Positions 56,267-64,000 of a stretch of DNA of 64,000 bases are shown here, piece after piece. The stretch covers positions 3,038,001 through 3,102,000 of the forward strand of contig NZ_VIWU01000001.1 of the NCBI RefSeq assembly GCF_007994075.1. The letters run 5' to 3'. Made by a program: the position numbers and the translations under genes. The notes under the pieces are model-generated. The model had not been told where the DNA came from, did no database searches, and was given only the letters and a program-made list of their open reading frames with translations. Source of the stretch: Pseudonocardia hierapolitana. Lineage in GTDB: Bacteria; Actinomycetota; Actinomycetes; Mycobacteriales; Pseudonocardiaceae. Position 1 is the stretch's first letter. Each line of letters starts with the position of its first letter.

Positions 56267-56497
56267 ATGACCGGGATCGCATTCGTCGCCGTCGGAGGAG
56301 TCATAGCGCTGGTCCTGCTGGCCGTCCTGATCGGCAACGCGGACGCGCGAGCGCAGCGGGAGGCGTGGAACCGCATCGCCCGCCATCGCCGGGAGCTCGG
56401 CGAGTGGGAGCGCGAGCTGATCCGCGCCGCCGAGTCGGAGGGGTGCCCGGCCTGCCGGCTGCTCCGGGAGCGCGGCAAGCTGCACGACCCGATGTAG
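56267..56497 (+). CDS. Small membrane protein of an XRE/DUF397 module (76 aa)
   Basis: ATG 56267 with GAGGAGG upstream. N-terminal membrane helix (GIAFVAVGGVIALVLLAVLIG), then AWNRIARHRRELGEWERELIRAAE, a helical basic/acidic region, and a C-x-x-C pair (GCPACRLLRERG). Shares the helix plus W-x-x-I-A-x-x-R pattern with the 69-aa protein at 53331. Divergent from the XRE gene. Function unknown. Confidence 0.72.
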   Translation: MTGIAFVAVGGVIALVLLAVLIGNADARAQREAWNRIARHRRELGEWERELIRAAESEGCPACRLLRERGKLHDPM

Positions 56498-56506
56498 CCG
56501 GGCGGC

Positions 56507-57127
56507 TCAGCTCAGAGCGCGCCGTCCGGACAGGGCGCGGCCGAGGGTCAGCTCGTCGGCGAACTCGAGGTCGCCACCCATCGGGAGCCCGGACGCGAGC
56601 CGCGTGACGGTGAGGCCGGGGAAATCGCGCAGCAGCCGGACGAGGTAGGTCGCGGTGGCCTCACCCTCGGTGTTCGGGTCGGTCGCGATGATCACCTCGG
56701 CGATCTCGGTCTCGTCGGCCGCCGGTCCGGTGCCGCCGAGCCGGGCGAGCAGCTCCCGGATCCGCAGCGCGTCGGGACCGACCCCGGCCAGCGGATCCAG
56801 CGCGCCGCCGAGCACGTGGTAGCGCCCCTTGAACTCGCGCGTGCGCTCCACCGCCAGCACGTCCTTCGGCTCCTCGACGACGCACACCAGGGTGGGGTCG
56901 CGGCGCGCGTCTGCGCAGTAGCGGCACCGCTCCCGCTCGGACACGTTGCCGCACACGTCGCAGAAGCGGACGCCTTCCTTGACCTTCTGCAGCACGTCCT
57001 GGAGCCGCGCCACGTCGGCCGGATCGGCGGCGAGCAGGTGGAATGCGATCCGCTGCGCGCTCTTCGGCCCCACGCCCGGCAGCCGGCCGAGCTCGTCGAT
57101 CAGGTCCTGGACCGGCCCTTCGAACAC
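56507..57127 (-). CDS. recR: Recombination mediator protein RecR
   Basis: 206 residues. Helix-hairpin-helix [19 protein letters not shown], zinc finger [16 protein letters not shown], then a Toprim domain ([51 protein letters not shown]). It loads RecA on gapped DNA with RecO and RecF. GTG 57127, 12 bp after ybaB, so both are one operon. Confidence 0.98.
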   Translation of the reverse strand: MFEGPVQDLIDELGRLPGVGPKSAQRIAFHLLAADPADVARLQDVLQKVKEGVRFCDVCGNVSERERCRYCADARRDPTLVCVVEEPKDVLAVERTREFKGRYHVLGGALDPLAGVGPDALRIRELLARLGGTGPAADETEIAEVIIATDPNTEGEATATYLVRLLRDFPGLTVTRLASGLPMGGDLEFADELTLGRALSGRRALS

Positions 57128-57139
57128 GACAGGACAGCG

Positions 57140-57487
57140 CTAGGCGCCGAGGCCGGGCAGGCCGAGACCACCGGTGGCGTCGCCGAGACCACCCGCGAGT
57201 GGTCCCATCTTCTCGGCCTGCAGCTCCTGGGCCGCCCGCGCAGCGTCCTCGAGCGCGCCGACGATGAGGTCCTGCAGCGTCTCGACGTCCTCCGGATCGA
57301 CGACCTTCGGGTCGATCCGCACCGCCCGCACCTCACCCGCCCCGGTGGTGGTGACCTGCACGAGGCCGTTGCCGGCCTGGCCGACCACCTCCGCGGACGC
57401 CAGCTCGGCCTGCGCGGCCATCAGTTGCTGCTGCATCTTCTGCGCCTGCTGCAGGATCATCTGCATGTCGGGCTGACCCGGTTGCAC
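57140..57487 (-). CDS. YbaB/EbfC family nucleoid-associated protein
   Basis: 115 residues from GTG 57487 (GGAG upstream). Core helix [23 protein letters not shown], then [44 protein letters not shown]. It binds DNA as a dimer. The gene is conserved between dnaX and recR in most bacteria; here an amidase gene on the other strand and a repeat array separate it from dnaX. Confidence 0.95.
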   Translation of the reverse strand: MQPGQPDMQMILQQAQKMQQQLMAAQAELASAEVVGQAGNGLVQVTTTGAGEVRAVRIDPKVVDPEDVETLQDLIVGALEDAARAAQELQAEKMGPLAGGLGDATGGLGLPGLGA

Positions 57488-57582
57488 CAGCGATCTCCTC
57501 GCACATCGCGCCTGCGCCGGCACGGCCGGCTCCGTAGCCAGGCTATGCCATCCGCGATCCGGGAGGGTGGCAGGCTGGCGCC

Positions 57583-58356
57583 GTGCGCACCCCGCGATGG
57601 GTCGTGCTCGTCGCCGCGACGGTCCTGACCACCGTCGCGTGCTCCGGCGCGGCCGCCGAGCCACCGAAACGGGCCCCGGCGGCACCGCCGTCAGAGGCGG
57701 CGGCGCCGCCCGTGGTGGTGCTCGACCCGGGCCACAACGGCCGCAACGGTTCCGAGCCGGCCGCGACGCGCCGCCTCGTGCCCGACGGTCGCGGCGGCGA
57801 GAAGGCGTGCAACACCACCGGCACGTCCACCGACGCCGGCTACCCGGAACACGCCTTCGCCTTCGACGTCGCCGAGCGGGTGGCGACGAGGCTGGAGGCG
57901 GCCGGCGTCCGCGTCGTGCTGACCCGACCGGACGACGACGGCGTGGGCCCGTGTGTGGACGAGCGCGGCCGCGCCGGTGAGGCGGCAGGCGCCGCGGCCG
58001 TGGTGTCGATCCACGCCGACGGGGCCGCCCCCACCTCGTCGGGGTTCCACGTGGCCTACTCCGATCCACCGTTGAACCCGGCGCAGGCCGGACCCGCGCT
58101 GGAGCTCGCCACCGCCCTGCGTGACGCGCTGCGGGCGGGCGGCTTCCCCGACTCGGACTACATCGGCCGGGACGGGCTCTCCCCGCGGGCCGATCTCGCC
58201 GGACTGAACCACGCCACCCGCCCGACGGCCCTCGTGGAATGCGCGAACATGCGCAACCCGGACGAGGCCGCGGTGGTGTCCTCCCCGGATGGCCGCGAGC
58301 GCTACGCCGCCGCCATCAGCGACGGCGTGCTGGCCTTCCTCGGCGTGCAGGAATGA
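57583..58356 (+). CDS. N-acetylmuramoyl-L-alanine amidase (Amidase_3, Rv3717-like)
   Basis: 257 residues. Lipoprotein-like signal (VLTTVACSG). The zinc amidase fold shows VVLDPGHNG (first His), [25 protein letters not shown] (second His) and [14 protein letters not shown], the catalytic Glu region. Two cysteines in KACNTTG and VGPCVDERG suggest a disulfide, as in mycobacterial Rv3717. It cleaves the amide between MurNAc and L-Ala in peptidoglycan. GTG 57583. Confidence 0.92.
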   Translation: MRTPRWVVLVAATVLTTVACSGAAAEPPKRAPAAPPSEAAAPPVVVLDPGHNGRNGSEPAATRRLVPDGRGGEKACNTTGTSTDAGYPEHAFAFDVAERVATRLEAAGVRVVLTRPDDDGVGPCVDERGRAGEAAGAAAVVSIHADGAAPTSSGFHVAYSDPPLNPAQAGPALELATALRDALRAGGFPDSDYIGRDGLSPRADLAGLNHATRPTALVECANMRNPDEAAVVSSPDGRERYAAAISDGVLAFLGVQE

Positions 58357-58360
58357 CGCA

Positions 58361-58670
58361 TGATCGCCCGACCGGTGCAACGGCGGCCGGATTTGGCCGG
58401 TTCTGCGCCGGAGCGGCGATCACCGGGCGGGCCCGGCCTGCGCCGGCGATGGGGCGGGCTGCCCTGCCCCGCCACTGATCGCCAGACCGGTGCGCTGGCG
58501 GCCAGATGTGGCCGCCTCCGCGCCAAGGTGACGATCACGGGGCTGCTGATCACCGGTTCGGCGCGGTGGCGGCCGTATACGGCCGTGGGCGCACCAGGCT
58601 GGTGATCGAGGTGCGCCACCGGTCCGGTGCAGCGGCGGCCGCGAACGTGCCCACCTGATGATCACCGACG
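58361..58670. repeat. Array of palindromic repeat units (three full, one partial)
   Basis: Units at 58361-58424, 58476-58538 and 58547-58607, plus a partial unit to about 58670. Each unit is an imperfect palindrome of about 62 bp, running TGATC.CC to GG.GATCA, with inner arms GGTGCG/CGCGCC and GGCGGCC/GGCCGCC. It fills the gap between the amidase and dnaX genes (convergent ends). This looks like a REP-type family; no coding sense was found. Confidence 0.8.
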
Positions 58671-58676
58671 TGGCGG

Positions 58677-60797
58677 CTACGGCCGTTCGATGGCGCGCGC
58701 CCCGAGCTGCGTGGTGAGCAGCTCGATCGCGGCTTCCTCCGGGTCGCGGCGCTCCGCGTCGCTCACCGGGACGGCGGCCTCGGCGAGCATCGCCTCTTCG
58801 TCGTCCTCCGGGGGGACGTCCTCGTCGGGTGGCTCGGGGGGCAGCGGCACGCCGTCGTCGGAGGCGGACGACCGGCGAACCGGAGGCGGCCGCTGAGGCC
58901 GCGTCTGCGGCGGCGTCTGTTGCGGGCGCGACGGCGGTTCGGAGCGCCGCGGAGCACTGGCCCGGCCACCGGCCGGCGGGGCGGCCGGGGCGGCCGGGGC
59001 GTCGCCGGACTCGCACCGCACCTGCCAGCGCACCCCGAGCACCGCGTGCAACGCGGCGGAGACGATGTCGGCGTTGCGCGGCTCGGAGAGGCGGCGCGCG
59101 AGGGAGGGGGCACCGATGCCGAGCACGAGGGTGTCGCTCTGCACGGCCCGCACGGTGGCGTTGACCAGCATCGCCTCGATGCTGCGGCTCTGCGCGCGCG
59201 CTGCGGCGAGCACCTCGGACCAGACGCGCCGGACGGCGGCGGCATCGAGCGCGGCGCCGTGAGCGGCAGCGGCGGGTTCCGCGGGTTCCGGGGCCGCCGC
59301 GGGCGGCGGGGGCGGCGGGGGCGCGGCCGGTTCGGGCGGAGCGGGCCGGACGGCGGCAGGCTGGGGCGCCCGCTGGGGTGCCGGCTGGGGCGAAGGCTCC
59401 TGCGGGCGGCTCGGCGCCGGGGACACGGGCGCGGCCGGTGCGGGGCGCTCGGCGCGCCGGGCGGCAGGCGCCTCGGGTGGTGGGGCCTGCTCCTCGGGCC
59501 GGGGAGCGGGCGGGACGGCCGCCGCACCCGCCGGCTCACCACCGGTGCCGGTCGCCGGGGCCACGCTCGGCCTGCGGAAGGTGCGCCGCCCCTCCCCGGC
59601 CGCCGCCGGGTCCTCCTGCCCGGGCGGTGCGGAGGCGATGGCGCTGCGCCGCTCCAACCGTTCGATCCGCTCGAGGAGCCCGGACTCGGCCCCGGTGGCC
59701 GCGGGCAGCAGCATGCGCGCGCAGAGGAGCTCCAGCAACAGCCGAGGAGCGGTGGCGCCGCGCATCTCGGTGAGCCCGGTGTGGACGATCTCGCCGTACC
59801 GGGTGAGCGTGGCCGCGCCGATCTTGCCGGCCTGCTCGGCCATGCGTGCGATCTCGTCGTCGGCGGCCTCGACCAACCCGCGCTCGGCGGCCTCCGGCAC
59901 CGACTGGAGCAGCACGATGTCGCGCAGCCGCTGCAGCAGGTCGGCGGCGAACCGGCGGGGGTCGTGGCCCGCCTCCACGAGCCGGTCGACGGTCTCGAAC
60001 ACCGCGGCGCGGTCGGCTGCGGCGAGGGCGTCGACCATGTCGTCGATCAGGGCGACGTCGGTGACACCGAGCAGCGCGACCGCCCGCTCGTACGTGACGC
60101 CCTCCGGCCCGGCGCCTGCGAGCAGCTGGTCGAGGACGGAGAGGGTGTCGCGCGCCGACCCGCCGCCCGCCCGCAGCACGAGCGGGTAGACGGGGGGCGC
60201 AACGATCGCGCCCTCCTCCGCACAGATCCGCTCCAGCAGCTTGCGCAGCGTGCCGGGCGGGATGAGGCGGAACGGGTAGTGGTGGGTGCGCGAGCGGATG
60301 GTGGGGAGCACCTTGTCCGGCTCGGTGGTGGCGAACACGAAGACGAGGTGCTCCGGCGGCTCCTCCACGATCTTCAGCAGGGCGTTGAAGCCCTGCGTGG
60401 TGATCATGTGGGCCTCGTCGACGATGAACACCCGGTACCGCGACTCGGCGGGGGCGAAGAACGCGCGGTCGCGCAGCTCGCGGGTGTCGTCGACACCGCC
60501 GTGCGATGCCGCGTCGAGCTCGGTGACGTCGATGTTGCCCGGGCCGCCCGGCGCGAGCGACACGCAGGAGGCGCAGACACCGCACGGGTCGGGGGTGGGG
60601 CCCTGCTCGCAGTTGAGGGAGCGGGCCAGGATGCGGGCCGAGGACGTCTTGCCGCAGCCCCGCGGCCCGGAGAACAGGTACGCGTGGTTGATGCGGCCCG
60701 AGGCGAGCGCGGTGCTCAGCGGCTCGGTGACGTGCTCCTGCCCGACCACCTCGGCGAACTTCGCCGGGCGGTACTTGCGGTACAGAGCCAGCGCCAC
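58677..60797 (-). CDS. dnaX: DNA polymerase III subunits gamma and tau
   Basis: 706 residues from GTG 60797 (family start ALYRKYRPAKFAEVVGQEHV). Clamp-loader ATPase: Walker A GPRGCGKTSSAR, zinc module CEQGPTPDPCGVCASC, Walker B VFIVDEAHM, sensor 1 FATTEPDKV. The tau part has a long Pro/Ala-rich linker of about 160 residues, then a C-terminal domain. The linker is where most shadow frames arise. The region upstream holds a tandem-repeat tract and then the SRP RNA gene on the same strand. Confidence 0.97.
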   Translation of the reverse strand: MALALYRKYRPAKFAEVVGQEHVTEPLSTALASGRINHAYLFSGPRGCGKTSSARILARSLNCEQGPTPDPCGVCASCVSLAPGGPGNIDVTELDAASHGGVDDTRELRDRAFFAPAESRYRVFIVDEAHMITTQGFNALLKIVEEPPEHLVFVFATTEPDKVLPTIRSRTHHYPFRLIPPGTLRKLLERICAEEGAIVAPPVYPLVLRAGGGSARDTLSVLDQLLAGAGPEGVTYERAVALLGVTDVALIDDMVDALAAADRAAVFETVDRLVEAGHDPRRFAADLLQRLRDIVLLQSVPEAAERGLVEAADDEIARMAEQAGKIGAATLTRYGEIVHTGLTEMRGATAPRLLLELLCARMLLPAATGAESGLLERIERLERRSAIASAPPGQEDPAAAGEGRRTFRRPSVAPATGTGGEPAGAAAVPPAPRPEEQAPPPEAPAARRAERPAPAAPVSPAPSRPQEPSPQPAPQRAPQPAAVRPAPPEPAAPPPPPPPAAAPEPAEPAAAAHGAALDAAAVRRVWSEVLAAARAQSRSIEAMLVNATVRAVQSDTLVLGIGAPSLARRLSEPRNADIVSAALHAVLGVRWQVRCESGDAPAAPAAPPAGGRASAPRRSEPPSRPQQTPPQTRPQRPPPVRRSSASDDGVPLPPEPPDEDVPPEDDEEAMLAEAAVPVSDAERRDPEEAAIELLTTQLGARAIERP

Positions 60798-60844
60798 GGC
60801 CGCGAGGCTACCCACCACCACCGACACGCGAACGACGGGGAAGC

Positions 60845-61377
60845 CCTGCACACCCGCACCGAGATGCCGACCCGCCGCCCCGAGACGCCGAGCTCGCCCC
60901 GGGCGCCAGGCCCACCGTGGCCAGACGCCGGACTCACTGCACGCAGACACCCGACTCACCATGCCGAAACGCCGGACCCACCATGCCGAGCGCGGAACTC
61001 ACCCAGCCGAACCGCGAGACCCACCGCGCCGAGACGCCGGACCCGCCGCGCCGAGACGCCGGACCCGCCGCGCGCAGACGCCCGACTCACCGCACGGAGA
61101 CGCCCGACTCACCGCGCTGAAACGCCGGACTCACCATGCCGAACGCCCGACTCACCGCACCGAGACGCCCGACTCACCGCGCTGAAACGCCGGACTCACC
61201 ATGCCGAACGCCCGACTCACCGCACCGAGACGCCCGACTCACCGCGCTGAAACGCCGGACTCACCATGCCGAACGCCCGACTCACCGCACCGAGACGCCC
61301 GACTCACCATGCTGAAACGCGGAACTCGCCCAGCGTGGACGCCAGACTCACCGTGGCGATATACCGACTCACGGGCG
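60845..61377. repeat. Tandem-repeat tract of 21-22-bp units with 65-bp higher-order period
   Basis: About two dozen degenerate copies of GCCGGACTCACC-type units. From 61141 to about 61335 three near-identical 65-bp blocks occur (starts 61141, 61206, 61271), each made of 22+22+21 bp units. The tract lies between dnaX and the SRP RNA gene. The plus-strand frames through it are repeat artefacts. Confidence 0.88.
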
Positions 61378-61418
61378 AGGGCGAGCAACGCAACGGGACC
61401 ACGGCGGGGGGTCCGGGG

Positions 61419-61460
61419 GGCGAAGCCCCTCCGGCAGGGGTCTGGGGGCTTGGCCCCCAG
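61419..61460 (-). terminator. Double hairpin downstream of the SRP RNA
   Basis: Two G/C-rich inverted repeats (GGGGCGAAGCCCC type near 61419-61431, and CTGGGGGC/GCCCCCAG at 61442-61460). They lie just 3' of the SRP RNA on the minus strand and probably terminate it. Confidence 0.55.
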
Positions 61461-61483
61461 GGAACACGATGAGCGAGGCAAGG

Positions 61484-61569
61484 GGACCCCGCGCACCCGC
61501 CAGAGCCCGTTGACCCTTGCTGCCTTCCGGCCCTGGGGGGGTTCACAGGATGGACGCCGCGCGGGGTCC
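61484..61569 (-). ncRNA. ffs: Signal recognition particle RNA (small bacterial 4.5S type)
   Basis: On the minus strand the conserved SRP domain IV appears: GGCCGGAAGGCAGCAAGGGT with the preceding GTGAACCCCCCCAGG and the following complement. The ends GGACCCCGCGC and GCGCGGGGTCC pair to close an 86-nt hairpin. It binds Ffh to target nascent membrane proteins. Its position between dnaX and tRNA-Ser is common in actinobacteria. A few more bases may belong at either end. Confidence 0.9.
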
Positions 61570-61634
61570 GTGGGTGAGTGTAGTGGAGTGGGGGCGTGAG
61601 GGTGGCGGGCGACCCGGCGGCTATGCTTCGACGC

Positions 61635-61719
61635 GGAGGATTCGCCTAGTGGCCTATGGCGCACGCTTGGAAAGCGTGTTGGGTTCACGCCCTCGCGGGT
61701 TCGAATCCCGCATCCTCCG
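61635..61719 (+). tRNA. tRNA-Ser (GGA anticodon)
   Basis: 85 nt with a long variable arm. Acceptor GGAGGAT pairs with ATCCTCC (61712-61718), discriminator G. Anticodon stem CACGC/GCGTG encloses TTGGAAA, giving GGA (Ser, codons TCC/TCT). CCA is not encoded (CCG follows). A decayed integrase lies 80 bp downstream, so this tRNA is an integration site. Confidence 0.96.
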
Positions 61720-61733
61720 CCGCTGTGAGCAGC

Positions 61734-61775
61734 ACGAACGCCCGGTGGTCGCGGTCGCGACCACCGGGCGTTCGT
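61734..61775. terminator. Strong hairpin between tRNA-Ser and the integrase remnant
   Basis: Arms of about 20 bp (61734-61753 with 61756-61775), nearly perfect, rich in GC. It ends both the tRNA and the integrase transcript. TCTCAG is then repeated three times up to about 61802. Confidence 0.8.
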
Positions 61776-61798
61776 CTGTGCGAGTCTCAGTCTCAGTC

Positions 61799-62850
61799 TC
61801 AGTCGGTCCCGACAGCGCCCCAGATGAGCCCGCCGACGAGCCGGGCCACGTCGTCCCGGACCGTGCCGGTGATGTGTTGGTAGCGGGCCGTCATCGCGGT
61901 GGTCGACCAGCCCATCAGTCCCATCACTGCCCGCTCCGGAACGCCGAGGATGAGCAGGACGATCGCCGCGGTGTGCCGGGCGTCGTGAAGCCGCCCGTCC
62001 CTGATCCCCGCCTCGCTCAGCAGCCGCTTCCACTGGTGGTAGTCGGTGCTGGGATCGATCGGCTCCCCAGTGGGTGTGGCGAACGCGTACCCGCCGTCTC
62101 GCCAGAGCTGTGCTGCCGTCGCCCGCTCTGCTTCCTGCTCCTCCCGATGCCGCTTGAGCAGCTCGATGAGCTCGTCAGGCAACCCAATGGCGCGGCGGGG
62201 GCGCGAGACCGCGTCTCGTCGGTCTCGCTCCGGACCTGTCGCCGGTCCGGGCAGTACCCCGGCGACTTTCCACACCTCCCGCCGCACCCGTGCTCGTAGC
62301 GTGGTCGAAGCCGGCCTCGTCGCACCCAGAGGGTGCCGCTGTCGAGGTCTACGTCTGACCACCGAGTCCGAGCACTTCTCCCTGGCGCAGTCCGAGCGCG
62401 AGCGCGATCGCCCACCTCGCGCTGTTCCGGCGACGGTCGGCGGTCCGCAGCAGCGCCTGCACCTCCTCGATCGAGTACGGCTCGATGTCGTGATCTGCGA
62501 GCCGCGGCGCCTTAACCACCTTGGCGGGATTCCGGATGATGCGGCCGCGTCGCTCCGCTTCGCCGAGCGCGGTCCGAATGGTGCGGTGCGCCTGATGCGC
62601 CGTCCCCGGCGAACGGCCGGCCGCGATCATACGAGCGTAGAGCCGCTCCAGGTGCTCCGGCTCGAGGCGGTCGAGGCGATGTGCCCCGACACCCGGAATT
62701 AGATGCGTGTTGATCGCGACGCGATAGCCGGCGAGCATGTTCTCGCGGACGGCGGGTGCAGCGAAGTTCTCCACCCAGTAGGTCAGCCACTCGCCGACCG
62801 TCCACACCCGTCCGGTCCGACGGACCGATCCCGCGTCGCGCTGCTTGCTC
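61799..62850 (-). pseudogene. pSAM2-type tyrosine integrase, two frameshifts
   Basis: Three reading frames join into one integrase. The N-terminal arm and core-binding domain read RTGRVWTVGEWLTYWVENFAAPAVRENMLAGYRVAINTHLIPGVG, followed by the catalytic-domain start IEEVQALLRTADRRRNSARWAIALALGLRQGEVLGL (catalytic Arg). The frame then shifts near 62355 to WSDVDLDSGTLWVRRGRLRPRYEHGCGG, and again near 62230 to IGLPDELIELLKRH, HDARHTAAIVLL (His-x2-Arg) and MTARYQHITG (Tyr). It ends at 61799, 80 bp from tRNA-Ser. The N-terminal tip is replaced by ligase sequence. The enzyme is dead, but the target tRNA is clear. Confidence 0.85.
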
Positions 62851-62854
62851 GGTA

Positions 62855-63631
62855 GCTGTCCGAACCAGCTGTACGAGATGGCCGGTGGCCAGGGGTGGCC
62901 GCGGCGGCCGGGGTCAGCAGGGCGGCGAGTTCGGCGCGCGCCGTGGGAGACAACGGCCTGGTGCGGCCGGCGACCCGTAGCCGGCGCTGCGGATCGGCTC
63001 GGCCGAGGAAGAGGGCCTCGGGGTGGTCGAGCGAGCCGAGGACCCCGCCCACGACGGCTCCGCCCGTCAGCCTGGTGCGGATCTTCAACCAGGGTCGGCC
63101 GCCGCTGGGTCGGTAGGTGTGGGTGAGGCGTTTGACGACCACGCCTTCGACTCCGGCATGGCTGTGGTCGAGCATCCAGGTGCGGGCGACAGCGAGATCG
63201 GTGGTCATGGGCATCAGGACGAGGCCGGTCAGGTCCTCGAGGAGGGCCCGGCGCGCGGCATAGGGCCTCGTGCGCACGTCGGTGCCGGGGAGGGCGAGGA
63301 TGTCGAACACGACGTAGGCGGCCGGCATCGCGACGACCAACTCCTGCGCTCGTGCCTGGCTGGGGTGCAGACGCCGCTGCAGCGCAGCGACGTCGACCCG
63401 TCCCTCGTTCCAGCAGACGAGTTCTCCGTCGAGCACCACGTCGCCGCCGAGCTCGGCGACGGCGTCGACGATCTCCGGGAAGTACCGGGTGAGCGACCGG
63501 CACTGGCGAGACTGCAGAGCAACGGTGCCCAGGCTGCGCAGCGCGATGCAGCGGAAGCCATCGAGCTTGGGTTCCGCTGCCCAGCCGCCGCGGCGGCTGG
63601 TGGGCAGCTGCAGCGCGGGCACGGCGAGCAT
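62855..63631 (-). pseudogene. ATP-dependent DNA ligase (LigC-like), frameshifted and truncated
   Basis: Adenylation domain is largely present: GGWAAEPKLDGFRC (K-x-D-G nucleophile Lys), VVLDGELVCWNEGRVD, YVVFDILALPGTDVRTRPYAARRALLE, GVEGVVVKRL and GRPWLKIR. The OB domain follows (GGAVVGGVLGSL, LRVAGRTRPLS). Near 62905 the frame shifts. The C-terminal GHPWPPAISYSWFGQLPSKQ continues one frame over and is joined at about 62850 to integrase sequence. LigC-type enzymes seal DNA in repair. The N-terminal start is also unclear. Confidence 0.8.
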
Positions 63632-63950
63632 CGGTCGGACCGGGTACTCGATCCGGCGATGCCCGTCAACCCGCTCACCCCGCGGACAATACGCAGGTCA
63701 CAGCGGGTGCGACGCTGGTGGACAGGGCCGTGGCGACGCCCGTGACCGCGCCGCTGCCCTCCGTCCACGCCGCGTCCTGTTGGCCGCCGGGCCCACTCAC
63801 CAATCGGCCGGGCAGGATCTGTACTGCTTCCGGTGCAGGACGCCCGCGCCAACAGGAGCAGCCACCTGGTTCTGTCCACGAGTTTCGACCGCGATTCTCT
63901 GTGGGAACCGACCGCACCCCGCTCGGCCCGGACGCCCGTGTTCGCGAACG
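63632..63950. other. No gene recognised
   Basis: Short overlapping frames on both strands show no family motif. The region may be decayed DNA between the ligase remnant and the next gene. Confidence 0.4.
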
Positions 63951-64000
63951 ATGACCACGCCGGACGACCCGAAGGTGATCGCGACCATCAAGACCCGGCT
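63951..64000 (+). CDS. Possible start of a gene cut by the window end
   Basis: ATG 63951 opens a frame reading MTTPDDPKVIATIKTRL to the edge. Too short to identify and without a clear ribosome site. Confidence 0.25.
   Translation, partial: MTTPDDPKVIATIKTR

Noticed and set aside
58361..58670. Coding extension of dnaX or the amidase
   Set aside because: All frames are broken or lack family sequence; the palindromic repeats explain the open frames.
60845..61377. CRISPR array
   Set aside because: Units are contiguous 21-22 bp tandem repeats without unique spacers and without cas genes.
60900..61599. Arg/Thr/Pro-rich plus-strand ORFs across the tandem repeat
   Set aside because: Their repetitive translation comes from the DNA repeat, there is no ribosome site, and the last ones run antisense to the SRP RNA.
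61784..61802. Threefold TCTCAG repeat as a regulatory element
   Set aside because: Too short and simple to support more than a chance simple repeat.

Overview
The window is high-GC actinobacterial chromosome. Conserved genes (topA, asd-lysC, leuA, dnaX, ybaB, recR, SRP RNA), DUF397/XRE pairs, Rrf2 and SoxR regulators and many GTG starts fit a Pseudonocardia-like member of the Pseudonocardiales. That placement is inferred from gene content and was not tested by a search.

Layout. 1-3.6 kb: end of topA, a YqeY protein, a metallophosphoesterase and tRNA-Pro(CGG). 3.6-11.2 kb: an integration hotspot. A 43-44 bp copy of the 3' end of tRNA-Pro occurs three times (3584, 9418, 11133), and each copy is followed by a hairpin. 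Between and beside the copies lie decayed genes (GrpB, DHFR-like, MFS, histidine kinase), two insertion sequences, an aminoglycoside phosphotransferase-like gene, four 18-bp direct repeats and two tyrosine-recombinase C-terminal stubs. 11.7-25.4 kb: stress and efflux genes, many paired divergently with regulators and visible operators (SDR/Rrf2, MFS/SoxR, a CDF metal exporter, Ohr), plus a frameshifted TetR gene, an S9 peptidase and an ACT-GNAT acetyltransferase.

25.4-31.3 kb: a complete sugar ABC importer (ATPase, lipoprotein, two permeases) with a LacI regulator and two LacI-type operators. 31.3-38.8 kb: an LppX-like lipoprotein diverging from a 1377-residue trypsin-STAND NTPase-membrane-beta-propeller protein, then an MFS transporter and a membrane-anchored EEP-family hydrolase. 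38.8-46.7 kb: aspartate-pathway operon lysC-asd, an orphan helicase-associated protein, and leuA behind a leader peptide with three consecutive Leu codons. 47-52.8 kb: a five-gene oligopeptide ABC operon with coupled start/stop codons.

53-56.5 kb: two XRE-DUF397 regulator pairs, each next to a small single-pass membrane protein; two identical TGCAATTGCA palindromes lie in the region. 56.5-61.6 kb: recR, ybaB, a cell-wall amidase, an array of about four palindromic repeats, dnaX, a 530-bp tandem-repeat tract and the SRP RNA. 61.6-64 kb: tRNA-Ser(GGA) with a frameshifted pSAM2-type integrase beside it, whose N-terminal side runs directly into a broken ATP-dependent DNA ligase: a second integration site.

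The strongest candidates for something new are the trypsin-STAND-propeller protein, the XRE/DUF397/membrane-protein modules, and the repeat families (iteron-like, palindromic array, 65-bp tandem array). Functions given for these are predictions from motifs and context.
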